The notes under the pieces were generated by a model. That model ran no database searches. It was not told the DNA's origin and saw only the letters and a list, made by a program, of their open reading frames with translations. This document shows positions 44,852-54,262 of a stretch of DNA of 64,000 bases, in pieces. Location of the stretch: positions 52,378-116,377 of the forward strand of contig CAMWRV010000002.1 of NCBI GenBank assembly GCA_947176745.1, written 5' to 3'. Numbering within the stretch: position 1 is the first letter of the stretch; each line of letters opens with the position of its first letter. The translations under genes and the position numbers were made by a program. The stretch is from an uncultured Muribaculaceae bacterium (GTDB lineage: Bacteria > Bacteroidota > Bacteroidia > Bacteroidales > Muribaculaceae).

Positions 44852-46045
44852 TTATTGGTTCTTGACTGTTATCCTGCGCATGCGGCGGCGTATGTTCATG
44901 TTCACCACGCAGTAGTCGATCAGCGGAGCGAAACAGTTCATGAGAAGCACCGAGAGCATGGCTCCTTCGGGGTATCCTGTGTTGTATATGCGGATGATGA
45001 TCGCAGTCATGCCTATCAGAAATCCGTAGATGTATTTTCCCGGGTTGGTACGGCATGCTGTGACGGGGTCAGTGGCCATGAAGACTATGGCAAAAAGGAA
45101 TCCGCCGAGGCTGAGCTGCGTGAGTGGCGCGAGGTACGACACCGGGTAGAGAGGGGAGGCCCAGTTGTGCGCCACGGCAGCCATGCAGAAACCTCCGACA
45201 AGCGCCGACAGGATTATGCGCCAGTTGGCAATGCCTGTAAGCAGAAGGATAGCCGCGCCTATGAGAATGCAGAGTGTTGAGGTCTCGCCCCATGAGCCGG
45301 GATAAAGGCCGAAGAAGATGTCGCTGCACGACAGAGGATTGCCGATCACATCGGTTATTGTCACGGCACCCTCGGTAGAAGAGGCAAGCTGTCCCAGCGG
45401 TGTGGCTCCGGAATAAGAGTCAACGGCCGGAGTGCCTCCGAGCTTCACAAATACGTTGTCGCCGCTCATTTTCGATGGATAGCTGAAGAACAGGAATGCA
45501 CGGGTCACAAGCGCCACGTTGAGGAAGTTATGTCCTGTTCCGCCGAATACCTCTTTGGCGAATATGACAGCGAACGCCACTGCGATAGCGAGCATCCAGC
45601 ACGGGGTGTCGACCGGACAGATCATCGGAATCAGAATGCCCGACACAAGAAATCCCTCCTGGATCTCGTGGCCGCGCATCTGGGCGACGATGAACTCTAT
45701 GACGAGTCCGACGATGTAGGCCGTCAGTATCTGCGGAAGAACCGCGAAGAAACCGTAGAAGAAGAGAGTGAAGAACTCCCTGTCGGGGTTGCCTGTGGCC
45801 ATGAAATGCTGCAGACCGATGTTCCACATGCCGAAAAGACAGCATGGCAGAAGCGCGATCACAACTGTGATCATGGTTCTTTTGGAGTCGTTACCGTCGT
45901 GTATGTGTACGCCCGATCGTGATGTCTCGTTGGGCGTGAACAGGAACGTATAGAAGCCGTCGAACACGGAGTGGAGCTTGCTCAGCTTACCCCCTTTCTC
46001 GAAATGCGGCTTGATCTTGTCGATATTTCTCTTTAATCCTTTCAC
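44852..46045 (-). CDS. nqrB: Na(+)-translocating NADH:quinone reductase subunit B
   Basis: This ten-helix membrane subunit carries a covalent FMN on the Thr of SGAT (DSYSGATPLGQLA) and a riboflavin site. Conserved NFLNVALVTRAFLFFSYP and FMATDPVTA segments are present. At 397 aa the length fits. It is 26 bp after nqrA. Confidence 0.97.
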   Translation of the reverse strand: MKGLKRNIDKIKPHFEKGGKLSKLHSVFDGFYTFLFTPNETSRSGVHIHDGNDSKRTMITVVIALLPCCLFGMWNIGLQHFMATGNPDREFFTLFFYGFFAVLPQILTAYIVGLVIEFIVAQMRGHEIQEGFLVSGILIPMICPVDTPCWMLAIAVAFAVIFAKEVFGGTGHNFLNVALVTRAFLFFSYPSKMSGDNVFVKLGGTPAVDSYSGATPLGQLASSTEGAVTITDVIGNPLSCSDIFFGLYPGSWGETSTLCILIGAAILLLTGIANWRIILSALVGGFCMAAVAHNWASPLYPVSYLAPLTQLSLGGFLFAIVFMATDPVTACRTNPGKYIYGFLIGMTAIIIRIYNTGYPEGAMLSVLLMNCFAPLIDYCVVNMNIRRRMRRITVKNQ

Positions 46046-46071
46046 TGCTTGTCAGGTGTTTTTCGGTTATG

Positions 46072-47406
46072 CTAAAGCGTTTCTTTGCGGAGATAGTCAA
46101 GTCCCTCTCTCACAAGTTTCTGCAACTCGATCTTAGAGGTGTCTACAAATTCCGGAAGAGCGAAGTCCTCTGGAGCCACCTCATAGATGCCGAGCTGCTC
46201 CATCCTTTCTATGTCTTTCGCCATTATGGCTTTGATAAGGTATTCCGGATAAATGTCCATCGGGAACACCTTGTCGTATTCCCCGCTCATTATCATGGCG
46301 CGGTGGCCACCCTTGATTCTTGCGTCGAAATGGAAAGGCTTTGAGAGTCCGCGAAGGAAGGCGGGGAACGACCGGCTGACACTGTACTTCCGCGGATCGA
46401 GCGATGCCCAGCCCATGAACTCGTCTGTCTGGTCTCCTTCGTCGATGGCTGTGATCTGACGGTAGGGATAGCGCAGGAATCCGGCCTTCCAGTCCACGCG
46501 GACACCGGTGAGCACATTGCCGGAGATCACTCTCACCTTGCCGTTGCTGTGGTCGAGCTGATTGTCGAGCAGTGTGCCGAGCGACGCACCTATTGTAGTC
46601 TCCACTATATGTGGTTCTTTCATGTCTTCGCCGGTAAGTGCCACGGATGTACTGTAGTCTGCTTTGCCGGAAGCCATGAGTCTGCCGATTCTGGCGGCGG
46701 TAACTGCGTCAAGAGTCCATACGGTCTCTCCTTTGTTGACAGGAGAAATGGCTGCTATCTGGGTGCCTGCATTACCGGCAGGGTGCGGGCCGGAAAATTC
46801 ATATACTTCCGCATATCTGCTTTCGATGCCTGAGCCTGCACGCACCGAAAGGTAGACTTTGCCGTCGGTAAGTCCGCCAAGAACCTTAAGCCCTTCTTCC
46901 AGATCCGACATCATGTCGGCTTTTGTCATTTCGGCGGCAAGCGGAGCCGAGTCAAATGCCGTCACAAAAATGTCGCGGGGTGTGACTCCGATAAAAGGGA
47001 CAATATCGAAAGGTCTCTGCCTGATCATCGCAAACAGACCGCTGTTCATAAGCTTTGTGAGAATACCCTCCTTGTCTGTGGGCGAGCCGAAGTCCTTTTG
47101 AGTCTGCTCTCCTTCCTTGTTGACCGACACGTATTCGATCTTGCGGCGTTCTCCGCGATGTATTTCCGAAACTGTGCCGGCAACGGGAGATGTGAGACAA
47201 AGACGCGCGTCTTCTTTGGCGAAAAGAAGTGCGTCGCCGCATTTCACAGAGTCTCCGGCTTTTACAGCCGCTTTCCAGGTGTAGCCCGGAAAATCGTCCG
47301 GAACGATACCGAAAAGAACGGTGCTGTTGTCAACGGTTATATTTCCGTCGGCCGCACCCTTCAGAGGGATATCGAGTCCCTTTTTTATCTTGATAATATT
47401 ACTCAT
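46072..47406 (-). CDS. nqrA: Na(+)-translocating NADH:quinone reductase subunit A
   Basis: The cytoplasmic subunit of Na+-NQR begins with IKIKKGLDIPLKGAADG, a family signature. Biotinyl-like and barrel-sandwich segments follow (DDFPGYTWKAAVKAGDSV, SPVAGTVSEIHRGERR), as does a central domain with VKAGSGIESRYAEVYEFSGPHPAGNAGTQI-type sequence. At 444 aa it is a usual length. It is first in a six-gene operon with a canonical promoter upstream. Confidence 0.97.
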   Translation of the reverse strand: MSNIIKIKKGLDIPLKGAADGNITVDNSTVLFGIVPDDFPGYTWKAAVKAGDSVKCGDALLFAKEDARLCLTSPVAGTVSEIHRGERRKIEYVSVNKEGEQTQKDFGSPTDKEGILTKLMNSGLFAMIRQRPFDIVPFIGVTPRDIFVTAFDSAPLAAEMTKADMMSDLEEGLKVLGGLTDGKVYLSVRAGSGIESRYAEVYEFSGPHPAGNAGTQIAAISPVNKGETVWTLDAVTAARIGRLMASGKADYSTSVALTGEDMKEPHIVETTIGASLGTLLDNQLDHSNGKVRVISGNVLTGVRVDWKAGFLRYPYRQITAIDEGDQTDEFMGWASLDPRKYSVSRSFPAFLRGLSKPFHFDARIKGGHRAMIMSGEYDKVFPMDIYPEYLIKAIMAKDIERMEQLGIYEVAPEDFALPEFVDTSKIELQKLVREGLDYLRKETL

Positions 47407-47431
47407 TACCTATCCGTTTGGGATTATTGTG

Positions 47432-47462
47432 CAAAAATAAATAAAATCGTTAACCTTTCCAA
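47432..47462 (-). promoter_or_regulatory. Promoter of the nqr operon
   Basis: On the minus strand TTG lies exactly 20 bp from TATTTTTG, giving a leader of about 20 nt before nqrA. Confidence 0.75.
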
Positions 47463-47511
47463 AAGAATCAGGCTTCAGCATTAACATTTTTTTCAAAAGA
47501 AATTTATAGCA

Positions 47512-47547
47512 AAACGGGACAAGCGTCATATGACACTTGCCCCGTTT
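47512..47547 (-). terminator. Terminator after the TPR gene
   Basis: AAACGGG...CAAG...GTCATATGAC...CTTG...CCCGTTT forms a long stem with small bulges, 30 bp after the TPR gene and before the nqr promoter. Confidence 0.75.
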
Positions 47548-47578
47548 CAATTTATTGAGATGAGATTACAGACGAACG

Positions 47579-49210
47579 TTATTTCAGGCCGTCGACGAAC
47601 TTGCGGAGTTCGGCGTTGTCGGGATCGTACTGGAATATCTTCTCGTAGTTCTCCTTGGCCTTGGCCACGTTGTTCTGGTTGAGGTAGTAGTTGCCGAGAT
47701 ACATGTACATCTCCTTTGCGTCGCGCGCATAGCGGGAAGTGTCGGATGCTCCTTCAAGAAGTGTCACGGCTGCCTCGTAGTCGGGAACTGCGGCTTTCTC
47801 TGCGGCTGCCTCGCTGGGAGCTGTCTGCTTAGCGATGTCACCATAGATCTTCACAGGCTTGTAGTTGTCGGGCAGGATAGCCTTGGCCTTGTCAGCGTTG
47901 GCTTTGGCCGCGTCGAAATACTTGGCTGCCTTTGCTGCGTCAGCCTTGTTCTCTACACCTGCATAGAAATCGAAAGTGGCCTGCTGTATGAAATCATTGT
48001 AACCGGGCTCGATTTTCGAGAGGTAGACCTCATACTCGTCGGCTGTCTTCGACAGGTTGTTCTGGTCAAGATAAGCGAACGCAAGGCTCTTGTTGAAGTC
48101 TGCGAACTCAGGCATTTCCTTGATTCCTTCCTGAAGAACGGCTATGGCCTCGTCTGAACGCTTCGCGCTGAGAAGTTCGTTTGCGATCAGAGTGAAGTCT
48201 ATGGTAGCAAACTTGTTGACTGAAGGGTTCTCCTTGTGTTTAGCGTAGAGAGCCTCTGCAAGCGGAAGCAGCTTCTCTTTCATCGCCGGAATCTGGGCCG
48301 CGTTCATGAACTGATAGCGCTGGGCGGTGAAGTTGTTGGGATCTTCAGCGAGAAGTTTAGACGCGTAGTCGTAACCCTTCTGGTAGTCCTGGCCGTAGAA
48401 GAGAAGGAACGCATAGCGGTTCTCGTCGCTCTTGAAGTGGCTGGGATTCTGCACGTATTTGCCATACTGCGCGGCTGCGTTGGCGTAGTCCTTCTTGTTG
48501 TAGTACGCATTGGCGAGTTCGCGCTGGCCGAGAGCGGAATTCGGATTGACGCTGAGAAGATTGTTGAGCATCTTGATCGCGTAGTCCGGATTGACCATAG
48601 TGTAGAGGTTGGCATATTTCACATATGCGGCAGTGGCGTTGTTGTCATAGCCTGATGCCATCTCATACATGCCGGCTGCTTTGCCCCAGTCTTTCTGCTC
48701 GCGGGCCTGGTCTCCCTCGAAAATGTATATGTCGGGGTTCTGCATGTTGAACTTGCGTGCTTTCTCCACCTGCTTTGCAATCTGCTTCTCATAGCGGACG
48801 GGATCGACACGGTCGTATGCGCGGGCGATAGCTATCTGAAGCGAAGCGTCTTTCTTTGAGAGTTTGTCAGCCTGCTTGAAGAGTTCCTCTGCTCCTTTCT
48901 GGTCTCCGGCCATGAGCTTGATCAGACCTTGTCCCACATAGTTGTAGGGATATTCGGCGTTGGCTGCGACTCCCTGGCTGAAGTAGTTGGCTGCGTCGGA
49001 GTTCTTGCCTTCCTCGATCGCGATGAGTCCCAGATAATAATCGCTTACAGCCTTGTCGGTCTGAGGATTGTTGAGACTGCGGAGAAGAAGGTCCTTGGCG
49101 TTGTCGAGCTGATCAGCCTTGTAATATTCCTCTCCCTCTACGTGAGACTGGGCAAACGCGCCTATCGACGCCCCGGCCAGACATAATGTTAGAATTCCTT
49201 TAAATTTCAT
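47579..49210 (-). CDS. Exported tetratricopeptide repeat protein
   Basis: A signal peptide (FKGILTLCLAGASIGAFAQ) precedes tandem TPR-like helix pairs across nearly all of the 543 aa. Examples are GQRELANAYYNKKDYANAAAQYGKYV and EMYMYLGNYYLNQNNVAKAKENYEKIFQYDPDN. TPR arrays act as protein-binding scaffolds in the periplasm. The gene follows the PstS-like lipoprotein gene, next to the TonB-ExbBD locus, on the same strand. The partner is not known from the sequence. Confidence 0.9.
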   Translation of the reverse strand: MKFKGILTLCLAGASIGAFAQSHVEGEEYYKADQLDNAKDLLLRSLNNPQTDKAVSDYYLGLIAIEEGKNSDAANYFSQGVAANAEYPYNYVGQGLIKLMAGDQKGAEELFKQADKLSKKDASLQIAIARAYDRVDPVRYEKQIAKQVEKARKFNMQNPDIYIFEGDQAREQKDWGKAAGMYEMASGYDNNATAAYVKYANLYTMVNPDYAIKMLNNLLSVNPNSALGQRELANAYYNKKDYANAAAQYGKYVQNPSHFKSDENRYAFLLFYGQDYQKGYDYASKLLAEDPNNFTAQRYQFMNAAQIPAMKEKLLPLAEALYAKHKENPSVNKFATIDFTLIANELLSAKRSDEAIAVLQEGIKEMPEFADFNKSLAFAYLDQNNLSKTADEYEVYLSKIEPGYNDFIQQATFDFYAGVENKADAAKAAKYFDAAKANADKAKAILPDNYKPVKIYGDIAKQTAPSEAAAEKAAVPDYEAAVTLLEGASDTSRYARDAKEMYMYLGNYYLNQNNVAKAKENYEKIFQYDPDNAELRKFVDGLK

Positions 49211-49332
49211 ATTATGATGATTTTGTTTGTATTTAGGTTAGTTGCGTATTCTGTCAGGACGAGCCGGACGGAATCCGTTTTCAATTCTATTTCATTCCCG
49301 GTACATGTTAGATGTCTGCGCGGCAGGTTGGT

Positions 49333-50337
49333 TTATTTCAACTCGACGACGCGGGCATTCATGTGGTAGGGGAGTATGCCGGTCTTCGATATGATCTTCT
49401 GTCCGGCAAAGCCGGTGACAAACATATAGAAACTGTTCAGCACAGTGCTTTTTGATGCAGTGGAGATCATGTAGACCTTTCTGAATAACGGATATTCCCC
49501 GGAATTGATATATACCTGATATGGTTTGTATGCTATCGGATTGAAATCATTCTTCTCTGTCGGATCGCTTACCTTCAGAATATTCACCTCGGTGGTCAGG
49601 TTGGTGGCTATTGTGTCGTTTTCATTCTTGTATCCCTCATAGCGTTTGTCGACAGGTATTGATTTCGCCGCGCTCAGGTCATCGCCGAGCCAGCTTACGC
49701 TGATTATGCCGAGCGCATTGCGGTCTTTCTTGACAATATCAAAGACGGCGGCGTTATTTTTCTGCGCATATGCGTTGGGATTGTCTGAGATTTTCTTTCC
49801 CTCAGGCATGAACCGTTCGCGCATGTAGCTGACGGTAGAGCTCCCGGCGTTGTCGAAAACAAGCTTTATGGTTGTGGTGTCGTTTCCGGCGAGCTGACTC
49901 CACTTGGTTGTCTTGCCGTTGAGAATGTCACCGATCTCTGCCGTCGATAGCGACGTCACATTGTTGTTTTTATTGGTTATGAGAGCGACTGCGTCAACGG
50001 CGATGCAATGTGTGCGCACCACACGCTTGAATTTGCTTTTCATGTATTCGCGCTGCTCCTTGGTGAGCTCGCGGGTCACGATTATCGCCTGCGTGCCGTC
50101 GGCAAGAAGGGTGTCTATAGCCTCCTGCTCGCTGACATAGAACGGTATTATCGATGACTCGGGGTATGAGAACTCAAACACCTCGATCTCTTCCTCAAGA
50201 ATGTTTCTGAATCCGTCGTCGCAGAAGAGTGTGGCACTTCCTTTTGCGTATTCGCCGCGCTTGACTTCTCCGCATGACGAGACTCCCAGTCCTGTCAGGG
50301 CCGAGAGTCCGATTATAGCGTATTTAAACAGTTTCAC
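49333..50337 (-). CDS. PstS-like substrate-binding lipoprotein
   Basis: A signal with lipobox GVSSC at about residue 22 precedes a periplasmic binding-protein fold of the PBP-like/PstS type. Visible parts are ATLFCDDGFRNILEEEIEVFE, VDAVALITNKNN, GKTTKWSQL, NAGSSTVSYMRERF, and GIISVSWLGDD. No permease or ATPase genes of a phosphate transporter are nearby. A role alongside TonB-dependent transport, or as a phosphate sensor, is possible but unproven. It is the middle gene between the small membrane protein and the TPR protein. Confidence 0.88.
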   Translation of the reverse strand: MKLFKYAIIGLSALTGLGVSSCGEVKRGEYAKGSATLFCDDGFRNILEEEIEVFEFSYPESSIIPFYVSEQEAIDTLLADGTQAIIVTRELTKEQREYMKSKFKRVVRTHCIAVDAVALITNKNNNVTSLSTAEIGDILNGKTTKWSQLAGNDTTTIKLVFDNAGSSTVSYMRERFMPEGKKISDNPNAYAQKNNAAVFDIVKKDRNALGIISVSWLGDDLSAAKSIPVDKRYEGYKNENDTIATNLTTEVNILKVSDPTEKNDFNPIAYKPYQVYINSGEYPLFRKVYMISTASKSTVLNSFYMFVTGFAGQKIISKTGILPYHMNARVVELK

Positions 50338-50396
50338 TTTTATGCGTGTTTGTTATGTTTCCGGTTGTAGGATTTCGGGCTTTTCACATCTTGCGG

Positions 50397-50606
50397 TTAT
50401 CCCCACCCCTTGTACAGTCTGACTCCGCGCCATATGCCATATGCGCACAGGAGACCGCCGATGACGTAGCTTATGGCAGGAGTGATGCCGAAGAAGTTGA
50501 AAATAAAGAGCAATCCTACTCCAAGATATACCAATACCATCAGTATCCCGAACGCGAGTCTCGCGCCTTTCGGGGGCTGTGCCCCATTGTTCTCATTCCT
50601 TTCCAT
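50397..50606 (-). CDS. Small two-helix membrane protein, unknown function
   Basis: A 69-aa protein with a short polar N-terminus (MERNENNGAQPPKG) and two hydrophobic segments, LAFGILMVLVYLGVGLLFIFNFF and AISYVIGGLLCAYGIW, then a basic end (RGVRLYKGWG). It is the first gene after a canonical promoter and precedes the PstS-like gene by 59 bp. It has no named family that I recognise. Confidence 0.75.
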   Translation of the reverse strand: MERNENNGAQPPKGARLAFGILMVLVYLGVGLLFIFNFFGITPAISYVIGGLLCAYGIWRGVRLYKGWG

Positions 50607-50740
50607 AACTTTTGTCTTTATTCTGATCTGTCGTGCATGAATCAGTCGGCAAGACAGATCGAGCGATTGTTGATATACAATTTTAATATTTTAACAATCG
50701 TGAGGTGTACATGTTCAGTAAATTCCTCTCTTTTCGTACG

Positions 50741-50771
50741 CAAATTTAACATTTCTGTCTTGATTTTCCAA
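50741..50771 (-). promoter_or_regulatory. Promoter of the small membrane protein/PstS-like/TPR cluster
   Basis: On the minus strand TTG is exactly 20 bp from TAAATTTG. The leader to the ATG at 50606 is about 130 nt. Confidence 0.7.
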
Positions 50772-50881
50772 ACATACACGCAATGTATCTCTTAGACGGT
50801 ACCCGGAGGGGAGTCGGAGTGAAGCCGCCGGTTCATTGTGTAGTATTGCTCCGGCATTCATTTGCACCGGTATTCATATGT

Positions 50882-50914
50882 AGAGAGGAGGATCCTGTGC
50901 GGACCCTCCTCTCT
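50882..50914 (-). terminator. Hairpin after tonB
   Basis: AGAGAGGAGG pairs exactly with CCTCCTCTCT, extended by TCC/GGA across one mismatch, 20 bp after the tonB stop. The tail is not T-rich. Confidence 0.65.
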
Positions 50915-50934
50915 GGAAGTATTAGGAATCTCAA

Positions 50935-51810
50935 TTATTGATTCTGGAGTTTGAATGTCACAGGGAGTGTGAAGTAGCTTCGCACTGCGACACCGTTGTT
51001 CTTGCCGGGCTGCCACTTGGGCATCTTCTTGACCACGCGGATAGCCTCGCGGTCGAGATCCTTGTCGACACCCTTGGCGATTGTGGCCTGTCCGATCGAA
51101 CCGTCTTTCTCGACGACAAACTTGACTACCACGCGACCCTGGATATCGTTCTGCTGAGCAGATTCCGGATAACGGATGTTGTTGCTGAGCCATTTCATAA
51201 GAGCCGCCTGACCGCCGGGGAACTCCGCCTGCTGTTCCACAGCCACGAAGATCTCTTCCTCCTTAGGTTTAACGACCTCAGGTTCCGGTTCCTTGACAAC
51301 CACTTGCTGCTGCACGGCCATGAACTTGTCGGCGTCATCGCTACCTTCCTGATTGACGATACCGCGGGCGGTATTGTCCTCTTTCTGGGTCTCCATGTCC
51401 ATCACCTCGTTTTTCACCTTGTCGGCCTCGACGATGGCGATCTGGGTCACCTGTACGGTAGCGAGCACTTCTTCGGGCACCTGAATCTCAGGCTGCTCAT
51501 ATTTCTGCTCTTCGACCTCTTCTTCTTCGGGAGTCTCCTCCTCTGCCTGTTCGATGGCTGCGGCCATCATCTTTTCGCGCTGCTCCTGAAGCTCGAGAGC
51601 TTTCTTCTCATCGCGGTAGTCTGCATATTTGCTGTAACCGATCACGAGGAAGATCACAACCACGAGTCCCACGAGCATATAGAGGAACGCCATGTTGTGG
51701 CGCTTGTCGCTCGCCTTACGGAGCTGATAGGCTCCGAATTCTTTATTCTTTTCGGCAAAAACCAGGTCACGCCATTCCGCCGATGTCAGATCTACATTTT
51801 TATTAGCCAT
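50935..51810 (-). CDS. tonB: TonB-family energy transducer
   Basis: TonB links the proton-motive force used by ExbB/ExbD to outer-membrane receptors. A cytoplasmic N-terminus is followed by one helix at about residues 38-60 (MAFLYMLVGLVVVIFLVIGYS), a long Glu/Val/Pro-rich periplasmic linker, and a C-terminal TonB domain. That domain has FPGGQAALMKWLSNNIRYPESA, GRVVVKFVVEKDGSIG and VRSYFTLPVTFKL. At 291 aa it is a usual length. It is last in the exbB-exbD-exbD-tonB operon. Confidence 0.95.
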   Translation of the reverse strand: MANKNVDLTSAEWRDLVFAEKNKEFGAYQLRKASDKRHNMAFLYMLVGLVVVIFLVIGYSKYADYRDEKKALELQEQREKMMAAAIEQAEEETPEEEEVEEQKYEQPEIQVPEEVLATVQVTQIAIVEADKVKNEVMDMETQKEDNTARGIVNQEGSDDADKFMAVQQQVVVKEPEPEVVKPKEEEIFVAVEQQAEFPGGQAALMKWLSNNIRYPESAQQNDIQGRVVVKFVVEKDGSIGQATIAKGVDKDLDREAIRVVKKMPKWQPGKNNGVAVRSYFTLPVTFKLQNQ

Positions 51811-51846
51811 TTCTTTCTGTTGCTTTAAAGGTTAATAAATCCAACA

Positions 51847-52623
51847 TTATTTGTGATGACGGTTCTGGTAGTCAATCACCATAACAGAATCGGCCTTGGT
51901 CATGTTGTCGATCTGATACTTCGAAATCGAGTTGATCTGCATCTCGTCGAGCACCGACACAAGACTTCCGAATGAAGCCTGCGGGGTAGACTTGATGATG
52001 ATCACCGGTTTCTTCAGATTCTCGTCTTTTCTGACTTTCGACGCTGCCTCGTCGTAAGCGAGCTGTGCTTTCTCACGGCCCTCTTTTGTCTCGAGGCTAC
52101 CGAAACCGCCGCTGGCATATTTCTCTTTCAGCTTGTTGATCTCGGTGAGTACATCCTTGTTACGCTGCTGGATTATCTCGCGGATGCCGCGGGCTTTTCC
52201 AGACTTCTCGTCGTTGCCAAGGAATTCGGATTCCTGAAGGTTGTTGCGTGCTGCGATTGTTTCGGGTGCGTCGCCGAGTCCTTCCGGACCGCCGGGCTTG
52301 CCGAAGTAGTAATATACCACAGGCACAACCTTGCCGTTCACTGTGTCTACCTCCATCGATCCGGCCTTGCGTTTCGCGTCAAGGATGATTGTCACTGCAT
52401 CGTCTTCTGATGCCTGCGACATGTTCTCGACGTTGTCGACCTTTTCGTTTGAAGGAAGCGCTATTGTCAGTGTCTGGGACTTGATCATTGTCGTACAGAG
52501 CATGAAGAAGGTTATAAGCAACATGTTCATGTCGACCATCGGCGTGAAATCCACGCGGATCTGCATCTTTTTCTGCTGGCCCTTTTTGCCGTCGCCACCA
52601 GTGTTTTGTTGAACTTCTGCCAT
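51847..52623 (-). CDS. exbD: ExbD/TolR-family biopolymer transport protein, second copy
   Basis: The N-terminal helix carries the conserved functional Asp in FTPMVDMNMLLITFFML at about residue 30. A long periplasmic part (258 aa in total against ~140 aa in E. coli) includes two long loops and an ASFGSLVSVLDEMQINSISKYQIDNM segment typical of ExbD C-termini. It starts 6 bp after the first exbD. Confidence 0.93.
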   Translation of the reverse strand: MAEVQQNTGGDGKKGQQKKMQIRVDFTPMVDMNMLLITFFMLCTTMIKSQTLTIALPSNEKVDNVENMSQASEDDAVTIILDAKRKAGSMEVDTVNGKVVPVVYYYFGKPGGPEGLGDAPETIAARNNLQESEFLGNDEKSGKARGIREIIQQRNKDVLTEINKLKEKYASGGFGSLETKEGREKAQLAYDEAASKVRKDENLKKPVIIIKSTPQASFGSLVSVLDEMQINSISKYQIDNMTKADSVMVIDYQNRHHK

Positions 52624-52629
52624 TTCCTT

Positions 52630-53355
52630 TTAATCTTCTGCTCCTTTCAGAGCTGTCAATAACGTAAATTTATTCATGTGGATCGTCTGGAGATTGTCCA
52701 TCACGAGGTGGACAATGTCGAACGACGTGTTCTGGTCTGCCTTGATAGCCACGCCCGTGCCGTCCTTGATGGCCGATACGAGGTTTTCGTTGCTGCTCTG
52801 GCGCATGGCCTTCATCCACATCTGGAACTCGTTGGGGTTGGACTCGTTGTCATTCCAGGAGATAGGAATTCCGGTCGGATGGTTAGGATCTCCGTCTCCC
52901 TCAAGCCATTTGTCCATCTTCGTCTGTCCCTCGGGCTGGTTGACAAGGTCGAGATACTCGCCCATCTTGGCCAGAGGCACGCCGAAGCTTCCAAGTTTGC
53001 TGAATGTGTACTTCTGCGCTTCCGTGAAATTCACGGGTTTGTTCTTATGCGTCTCATTGTAGATCTCGCTTACTTTGTCGAGAAGCGCCATGCGCATTTT
53101 CTCGTTGCTCCAGTTCGAGCTGGTGTCATTGTTCATCGTAAGCCAGACCTTGCCTTCGGGATTCACAAGAACCTGCACCACGTTTGTCTCCTGAACCTTC
53201 TCGGTCGATACCGAGGGGGGAGTGATGACAGTGGCCGGTTCCTTTGAAAGGAAGGTTGAGGTCAACATGAAGAAGGTAAGCAGAAGCACGGTCACATCAC
53301 TCATCGCGGTCATGTCGATGAATGTGCTCTTCTTTGCTATCTTTACTCTTCCCAT
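52630..53355 (-). CDS. exbD: ExbD/TolR-family biopolymer transport protein, first copy
   Basis: The single helix has the conserved Asp in FIDMTAMSDVTVLLLTFFMLTS at about residue 20. The periplasmic part ends in VAIKADQNTSFDIVHLVMDNLQ, the usual ExbD C-terminal fold. At 241 aa it is, like its neighbour, longer than proteobacterial ExbD. Two different ExbD proteins suggest a mixed dimer within the ExbB pentamer pore, which is inference. Confidence 0.93.
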   Translation of the reverse strand: MGRVKIAKKSTFIDMTAMSDVTVLLLTFFMLTSTFLSKEPATVITPPSVSTEKVQETNVVQVLVNPEGKVWLTMNNDTSSNWSNEKMRMALLDKVSEIYNETHKNKPVNFTEAQKYTFSKLGSFGVPLAKMGEYLDLVNQPEGQTKMDKWLEGDGDPNHPTGIPISWNDNESNPNEFQMWMKAMRQSSNENLVSAIKDGTGVAIKADQNTSFDIVHLVMDNLQTIHMNKFTLLTALKGAED

Positions 53356-53404
53356 AGTTGCTATTAACTTTTATCGGTTTGTATGATTAGGTTAGAGCCT
53401 CCGA

Positions 53405-54262
53405 TCATTTGTGTGTTGCAGCAAATGTGGCAACGATGGAGAAACCGATTTCGTCGATAGCGTACGAGAGGTTGTCGATCTTGTTGGTGTAGAAGTTGTA
53501 GGAGATAACAGCGAATGCACCAGTTGCGATACCGAATGCAGTGTTCACAAGTGCCTCGGAGATACCGGTAGAGAGCTCGGTCGAGTCAGGAGAACCTGAT
53601 GATGCGAGAGCCTGGAACGATTTGATCATACCCATCACAGTACCGAGAAGTCCGACGAGTGTACCGAGTGTGGTGAGTGTTGCCACGATGGGAAGGTTCT
53701 GCGAGAGCGAAGGCATCTCAAGTGCGGTAGCCTCTTCAACCTCGTTGCGGAGGGTAGTGAGCTTCTGCTCCTTGCTCAGAGTGGTGTTGGCGTCCATCTC
53801 TTTGTAGCGTACGAGTGTGTTGTAGACAACAGATGCCACAGAGCCTTTCTGATCCTTGCAACGCTTCATGGCTGCGTCGATGTTGTTGGCGGCGAGGTCA
53901 GCCTTGATGTCGGCTACGAACTTGGTAGTGTTGCCTTTGCCGGTTGCAGAGCTGAGGGCGATCCAACGCTCGATCGAGAGAACGATCACAGTGAGAAGCA
54001 GTGTCATGAGGATAGGCACGATGAAACCACCCTTGTAGACAGTGCCGGCGAGGTTCAGAGGATGACCGTCGGTAGTGCCGCCCTCGAAGTTGCCGCCGTA
54101 ACCCATGCCGAAGAGGAAGATGCATACTGCAGCGATAGCACAGCAGATGATCACGATGAACGCGTTCTTGATACCGCGGATGTTGCTGATCTTTTCTTCT
54201 TTCTTGATCTTGGCGGCTGCGGTTGCCGCAGGCTTGGGAGCCATTGGTTTCTGAGATTCCAT
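53405..54262 (-). CDS. exbB: ExbB/TolQ/MotA-family proton channel protein
   Basis: Three membrane segments are visible: NAFIVIICCAIAAVCIFLFGMGYG, IVPILMTLLLTVIVLSIERWIAL, and the pair NLPIVATLTTLGTLVGLLGTVMGMIKSF and ISEALVNTAFGIATGAFAVISYNFY. The GLLGTVMGM and ALVNTAFG motifs are typical of ExbB. The N-terminus is an Ala/Lys-rich cytoplasmic tail. It is first in the operon, with a canonical promoter about 200 bp upstream. Confidence 0.95.
   Translation of the reverse strand: MESQKPMAPKPAATAAAKIKKEEKISNIRGIKNAFIVIICCAIAAVCIFLFGMGYGGNFEGGTTDGHPLNLAGTVYKGGFIVPILMTLLLTVIVLSIERWIALSSATGKGNTTKFVADIKADLAANNIDAAMKRCKDQKGSVASVVYNTLVRYKEMDANTTLSKEQKLTTLRNEVEEATALEMPSLSQNLPIVATLTTLGTLVGLLGTVMGMIKSFQALASSGSPDSTELSTGISEALVNTAFGIATGAFAVISYNFYTNKIDNLSYAIDEIGFSIVATFAATHK

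Larger units (their letters stand above)
50607..50934. other. Intergenic region between the PstS-like cluster and tonB
   Basis: These 328 bp hold the promoter of the downstream cluster (50741-50771), a perfect 8-bp inverted repeat CGATTGTT...AACAATCG within its leader (50673-50702 region), and the tonB 3' hairpin. I see no ORF. Confidence 0.7.
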
